Origin: Candidatus Zixiibacteriota bacterium
GTDB lineage: Bacteria; Zixibacteria; MSB-5A5; SM1-73
DNA length: 5,697 nt
Direction of reading: 5' to 3'
Assembly: GCA_023127875.1 (NCBI GenBank)
Contig: JAGMFA010000131.1
Coordinates: 1-5,697 of the forward strand
Both the position numbers and the translations under genes were made by a program. This document shows positions 2,917-5,697 of this stretch, one piece after another. The notes under the pieces were generated by a model that was not told the DNA's origin, did no database searches, and saw only the letters and a list, made by a program, of their open reading frames with translations. Numbering within the stretch: position 1 is the stretch's first letter; the number at the start of each line of letters is the position of its first letter.

Positions 2917-5097
2917 ATGGAGATTGACTTTTTGAAAGATTTGAATCCCGCCCAGAGAGAGGCTGTTACTTACACCTCTGGTCCGCTTTTGGTCTTGGCT
3001 GGAGCAGGCAGTGGGAAAACCAGGGTGCTGACATATCGCATCGCATATCTGATCGGGGTTAATAAAATCAACCCATGGAAGATCTTGGCTGTGACCTTTA
3101 CTAATAAAGCGGCAGGTGAGATGAAAGAGAGGGTGGAGAGGCTTTTGGGCAAGGCTGGCACTGGTGTGTGGGTGAGCACATTCCATTCCTGGTGTGCAAA
3201 AATCTTAAGAAGGGAGGCGAATCTTTTAGGTTACACCAGCAATTTCAGTATCTATGACCAGGATGATCAAAGATCGGTTATAAAGAAGTGTATGGAGGAA
3301 CTTGATATCTCCTCAAAGAAGTTTTCCCCGGATGCTATCGGAAGCCATATCTCCTCAGCCAAAGACAGGGTGATCACCTGGCAGGATTTTTCTTCACAAG
3401 CCAGAGATTTCTTTGAAGAAAATGTGGCAAGAGTCTATAAGCTTTATCAAAAAAAATTAGAGGAGGCAAATGCCTTTGATTTCGATGATTTGATAATGAA
3501 AACGGTTGAGCTTTTCACCAGCCAACCTGAGGTCTTAGAAAGATATCAGAATAAATTTCATCATATACTGGTAGATGAATATCAGGATACCAACCATGCT
3601 CAATATGTGCTGGTAAATCTTCTGGCATCAAAAGGTCGAGAGCTTTGCGTGGTAGGAGATGAGGATCAGTCCATCTATGGTTGGCGGGGAGCAGATATCA
3701 ATAACATACTCAATTTTGAAAAAGATTATCCGGACGCCGAAGTGATAAAGCTGGAGCAAAACTATCGTTCCACCCAAGTGATTTTGGATGCGGCAGGGGC
3801 GGTGGTAAAGAACAACCAAAGCCGAAAAGGAAAGACTCTTTATACCCAGATCAAAGGAGGGGAAAAGGTTAGCCTTTTGATTCTGGAAAACGAACACCTG
3901 GAGGCGGAAGCTTTAGTGAAACAAATCCAGTATCAGATTCACTCAAACAACTATTCCCGATCCGATTTTGTTATCCTTTACCGCACCAATGCTCAATCGC
4001 GTGTGTTAGAACAGAAACTCAGAGACAACGGCATCCCTTACGTGATAGTTGGGGGAGTAAGATTCTATGAGCGCAAAGAGATAAAAGACCTAATGGCTTA
4101 TCTTAAGGTTTTGGTAAACCCTCAGGATAATTTGAGCCTGAAAAGAATTATCAATGTGCCAGCCAGAGGGATCGGAGTCAAGACCATCTCAAAGATAGAG
4201 AATTACTGCTTGAGAAAGAACGTAAGTCTCTTGGAGGGAATAGGACACATAGATATGATCGATGAAATCTCACCCAGACTTAAGAACGCCATAGGTGATT
4301 TCTCTAAGATGCTAGACAAATTCTCTACGCTCAAGACTAAATTAGATATTGATGAGCTTACTGAATTGGTAACCGAGAAAACCGGCTATCTGGATGAACT
4401 TAAGAAAGAACGAACAATCGAGGCGGAGAGCAGAATAGAGAACATAAAGGAGTTAATCAGCGCCACATCTGAATTTAAAGAGAGATCGGAGCATCCTTCT
4501 TTAGAGGGTTTCTTAGAAGAGGTTTCTCTCATCACCGACATAGATATGTGGGACAAAACCAAAGATGCGGTTACACTTATGACCTTGCATGCGGTCAAGG
4601 GGCTGGAATTTCAGGTGGTTTTCATCACTGGACTGGAGGAAGGTCTATTCCCCTTATCCCGTTCGATGGAAAACCCATCTGATCTGGAGGAGGAAAGGAG
4701 ACTTTTCTATGTGGGAATGACCCGAGCGAAGGAGAAATTGTTCTTATCTTACGCCCGCCATCGCCGGCGATTTGCGGATATGGTAAATTTTGAGTCTAGA
4801 TTTTTGGACGAGGTGCCGCAGAAGCTTTTGAAGATAGAGGACCATATCTTTTATAAGAAGGAATCCTTTCCCAAAGTTGATTTAGACCGGGTAGAGTCTT
4901 TCTTGCCCCAATCAGCCACTACCCATGACTCCATGCTGCAGGTGGGCACCCGGGTGATTCATTCTCACTGGGGCGAAGGAGAAATTGTTCACCGGGAAGG
5001 TGCAGACGAAAACCTGACGCTGACTATTATCTTCAGCCAAGGAATTAAGAAAAAACTTCTGGCAAAATATGCCGATCTGGAGATCGTGGGGTGGTAA
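2917..5097 (+). CDS. pcrA: ATP-dependent 3'-5' DNA helicase, PcrA/UvrD family
   Basis: The 726-residue product is full length for the superfamily 1A helicases that unwind DNA with 3'-5' polarity in nucleotide excision and mismatch repair, in restarting stalled forks and in removing RecA. All core motifs are present in order: Q motif LNPAQREAV (9-17), Walker A GAGSGKT (29-35, Lys34), Ia FTNKAAGEM (61-69), Ib STFHSW (87-92), FDFDDL (187-192), Walker B DEYQD (220-224), III VGDEDQSIYGWRGAD (246-260), IV QNYRS (281-285), V TLHAVKGLEF (556-565) and VI EEERRLFYVGMTRAKEKL (591-608, Arg603). The C-terminus, from VGTRVIHSHWGEGEIV (676-691) on, matches the Tudor-like tail that in PcrA/UvrD contacts RNA polymerase; this argues against Rep. 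The ATG at 2917 is the only sensible start, as a stop lies in frame at 2884; the ribosome site is weak (ACGAGAAAA). It is probably a single-gene unit. Confidence 0.95.
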   Translation: MEIDFLKDLNPAQREAVTYTSGPLLVLAGAGSGKTRVLTYRIAYLIGVNKINPWKILAVTFTNKAAGEMKERVERLLGKAGTGVWVSTFHSWCAKILRREANLLGYTSNFSIYDQDDQRSVIKKCMEELDISSKKFSPDAIGSHISSAKDRVITWQDFSSQARDFFEENVARVYKLYQKKLEEANAFDFDDLIMKTVELFTSQPEVLERYQNKFHHILVDEYQDTNHAQYVLVNLLASKGRELCVVGDEDQSIYGWRGADINNILNFEKDYPDAEVIKLEQNYRSTQVILDAAGAVVKNNQSRKGKTLYTQIKGGEKVSLLILENEHLEAEALVKQIQYQIHSNNYSRSDFVILYRTNAQSRVLEQKLRDNGIPYVIVGGVRFYERKEIKDLMAYLKVLVNPQDNLSLKRIINVPARGIGVKTISKIENYCLRKNVSLLEGIGHIDMIDEISPRLKNAIGDFSKMLDKFSTLKTKLDIDELTELVTEKTGYLDELKKERTIEAESRIENIKELISATSEFKERSEHPSLEGFLEEVSLITDIDMWDKTKDAVTLMTLHAVKGLEFQVVFITGLEEGLFPLSRSMENPSDLEEERRLFYVGMTRAKEKLFLSYARHRRRFADMVNFESRFLDEVPQKLLKIEDHIFYKKESFPKVDLDRVESFLPQSATTHDSMLQVGTRVIHSHWGEGEIVHREGADENLTLTIIFSQGIKKKLLAKYADLEIVGW

Positions 5098-5171
5098 GCG
5101 CTGGATCGGAAAGCCCTCTTTTATCATTATGATTCTGGGTCAATACTTCATTTCAAAAAAGGAACATAAAA

Positions 5172-5206
5172 CTCAAGCCCGCGCTCTTCTCTAACGCAGG
5201 CTTGAG
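5172..5206 (+). terminator. Candidate terminator hairpin of pcrA
   Basis: CTCAAGCC (5172-5179) pairs with GGCTTGAG (5199-5206); past one mismatch GCG (5181-5183) pairs with CGC (5195-5197), leaving an 11-base loop. It starts 75 bases after the helicase stop. The sequence that follows is AAATTTATATAAAA, short of a proper T-run, so termination may be weak or may need Rho. On the minus strand the same stem is followed by TTTTATG, a slightly better T-run. Confidence 0.45.
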
Positions 5207-5222
5207 AAATTTATATAAAAAC

Positions 5223-5253
5223 TTGAAGAAGGAGGAAACTTCTACATTATAAT
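5223..5253 (+). promoter_or_regulatory. Weak promoter-like pair with no gene behind it
   Basis: TTGAAG (5223-5228) and a perfect TATAAT (5248-5253) are 19 bases apart, longer than the preferred 17. Nothing recognisable as a gene follows within the window. In an AT-rich spacer a chance match is quite likely. Confidence 0.2.
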
Positions 5254-5470
5254 TAATAAGTAAAAACCGTGCCAGTTTCAAAAAAGGACCCAAAAGAAAC
5301 CGAAAAAATGTAACGCGTTGTATAATAGAGAGATGCCTGAATGTCTACATAGTATTGCCCACCTCTTCTCCTGTCTCTTACTGCTGTGCTCGCAGAAAGT
5401 TGCGATCAAAGAATGTAGTTCATGTTAAACTCACAGAGGCACTTTCTTATCACGCATATTTTTAACCAAC

Positions 5471-5486
5471 TCGCAAATTCTTGCGA
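5471..5486. repeat. Short perfect hairpin
   Basis: TCGCAA (5471-5476) pairs with TTGCGA (5481-5486) around an ATTC loop. A second small hairpin, CTGGA/TCCAG, occurs at 5594-5607. Neither has a T-run and no function is evident. Confidence 0.4.
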
Positions 5487-5630
5487 CAGAAACCTATCCG
5501 TTCTTGCCCCGCTTTTATCACAACATATTTAGACCAACCGATTTCTTAAATAAAAGAAGGAAGAAAGTCTGGTTAGCTTTAGTTAGTTTTCTCCTGGATA
5601 TTTCCAGAAGTTTTATGAACAGGAGTAGGG

Positions 5631-5697
5631 TTGGTGACCGCTGTCTTCAGGAGCTGTTGAAAAACCCTATTAGCAGGGCTAAATGCCCTTCAGGGTG
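5631..5697 (+). repeat. Dispersed repeat, copy B (cut by right edge)
   Basis: Positions 5654-5689 match copy A (2452-2487) at 32 of 36 bases. The upstream bases TTGGTGACCGCTGTCTT (5631-5647) resemble 2418-2433 upstream of copy A, with about 12 bases fewer between the two parts. Here AGGGC/GCCCT still pair around TAAAT, and an outer ACCCT (5664-5668) can pair with AGGGT (5692-5696), which copy A lacks. The element probably continues beyond the window. Confidence 0.65.

Larger units (their letters stand above)
5098..5697. other. 600-bp spacer after pcrA, no gene recognised
   Basis: AT-rich sequence with stops in all frames and no protein-like stretch. It holds a hairpin (5172-5206), a promoter-like pair (5223-5253), an orphan TATAAT (5321-5326) without a recognisable -35, a strong Shine-Dalgarno-like AAGGAGG (5229-5235) with no usable start codon after it, a 7-bp inverted repeat AGAAAGT/ACTTTCT (5394-5400 and 5441-5447), a 13-bp exact direct repeat TTTCAAAAAAGGA (5151-5163 and 5276-5288), and a dispersed repeat at the right edge. 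No tRNA or rRNA was seen. A small RNA is possible but not supported beyond promoter-like sequence. Confidence 0.6.

Noticed and set aside
278..5097. A novel multi-gene defence or metabolic system formed by the three genes
   Set aside because: The genes are on different strands, widely spaced and of unrelated families. PcrA/UvrD is a housekeeping helicase, and nothing links the three beyond adjacency.

Overview
The window carries three protein-coding genes separated by repeat-rich spacers. The genes are ordinary bacterial housekeeping or accessory types: a small VOC-fold protein, a cobalamin-binding-domain radical SAM enzyme and a PcrA/UvrD-type DNA helicase. Hand-counted GC is near 42-47% in the two large genes and about 53% in most of the VOC gene. 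Promoter-like sequences resemble sigma-70 elements. The mixture of a PcrA-type helicase with a Tudor-like tail, an uncharacterised B12/radical SAM enzyme and spacers packed with variable hairpins suggests an environmental, probably uncultivated, bacterial lineage. I cannot name the phylum from the sequence alone.

Layout. Bases 1-277 hold no gene but contain three strong inverted repeats and one motif resembling an insertion-sequence end. Bases 278-661 (minus) encode a 127-residue VOC-superfamily protein. Bases 662-805 hold two more hairpins, both ending in the same GACCTAC tail as the one at the left edge. Bases 806-2263 (minus) encode a 485-residue B12-binding radical SAM protein whose stop codon lies inside the tail of one of those hairpins. 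Bases 2264-2916 separate this gene from the divergent helicase. They contain a promoter for each direction and, between them, about 320 bp of nested palindromes flanked by diverged direct repeats. Bases 2917-5097 (plus) encode PcrA/UvrD. Bases 5098-5697 hold no recognisable gene: a hairpin that may end the helicase transcript, promoter-like sequences without a reading frame, small inverted repeats and, at the right edge, a second copy of a repeat found upstream of the helicase.

The three genes do not form an obvious pathway. The VOC and radical SAM genes share a strand but are 144 bp apart with hairpins between them, and the helicase is transcribed away from both. I found no CRISPR array, tRNA, rRNA, toxin-antitoxin pair, phage gene or transposase, and no convincing undescribed multi-gene system. 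The most unusual content is the non-coding DNA. Several hairpins have unrelated stem sequences that stay base-paired and are each closed by GTC/GAC, some with a shared GACCTAC tail. A dispersed 36-bp element with an internal hairpin also recurs on both sides of the helicase.
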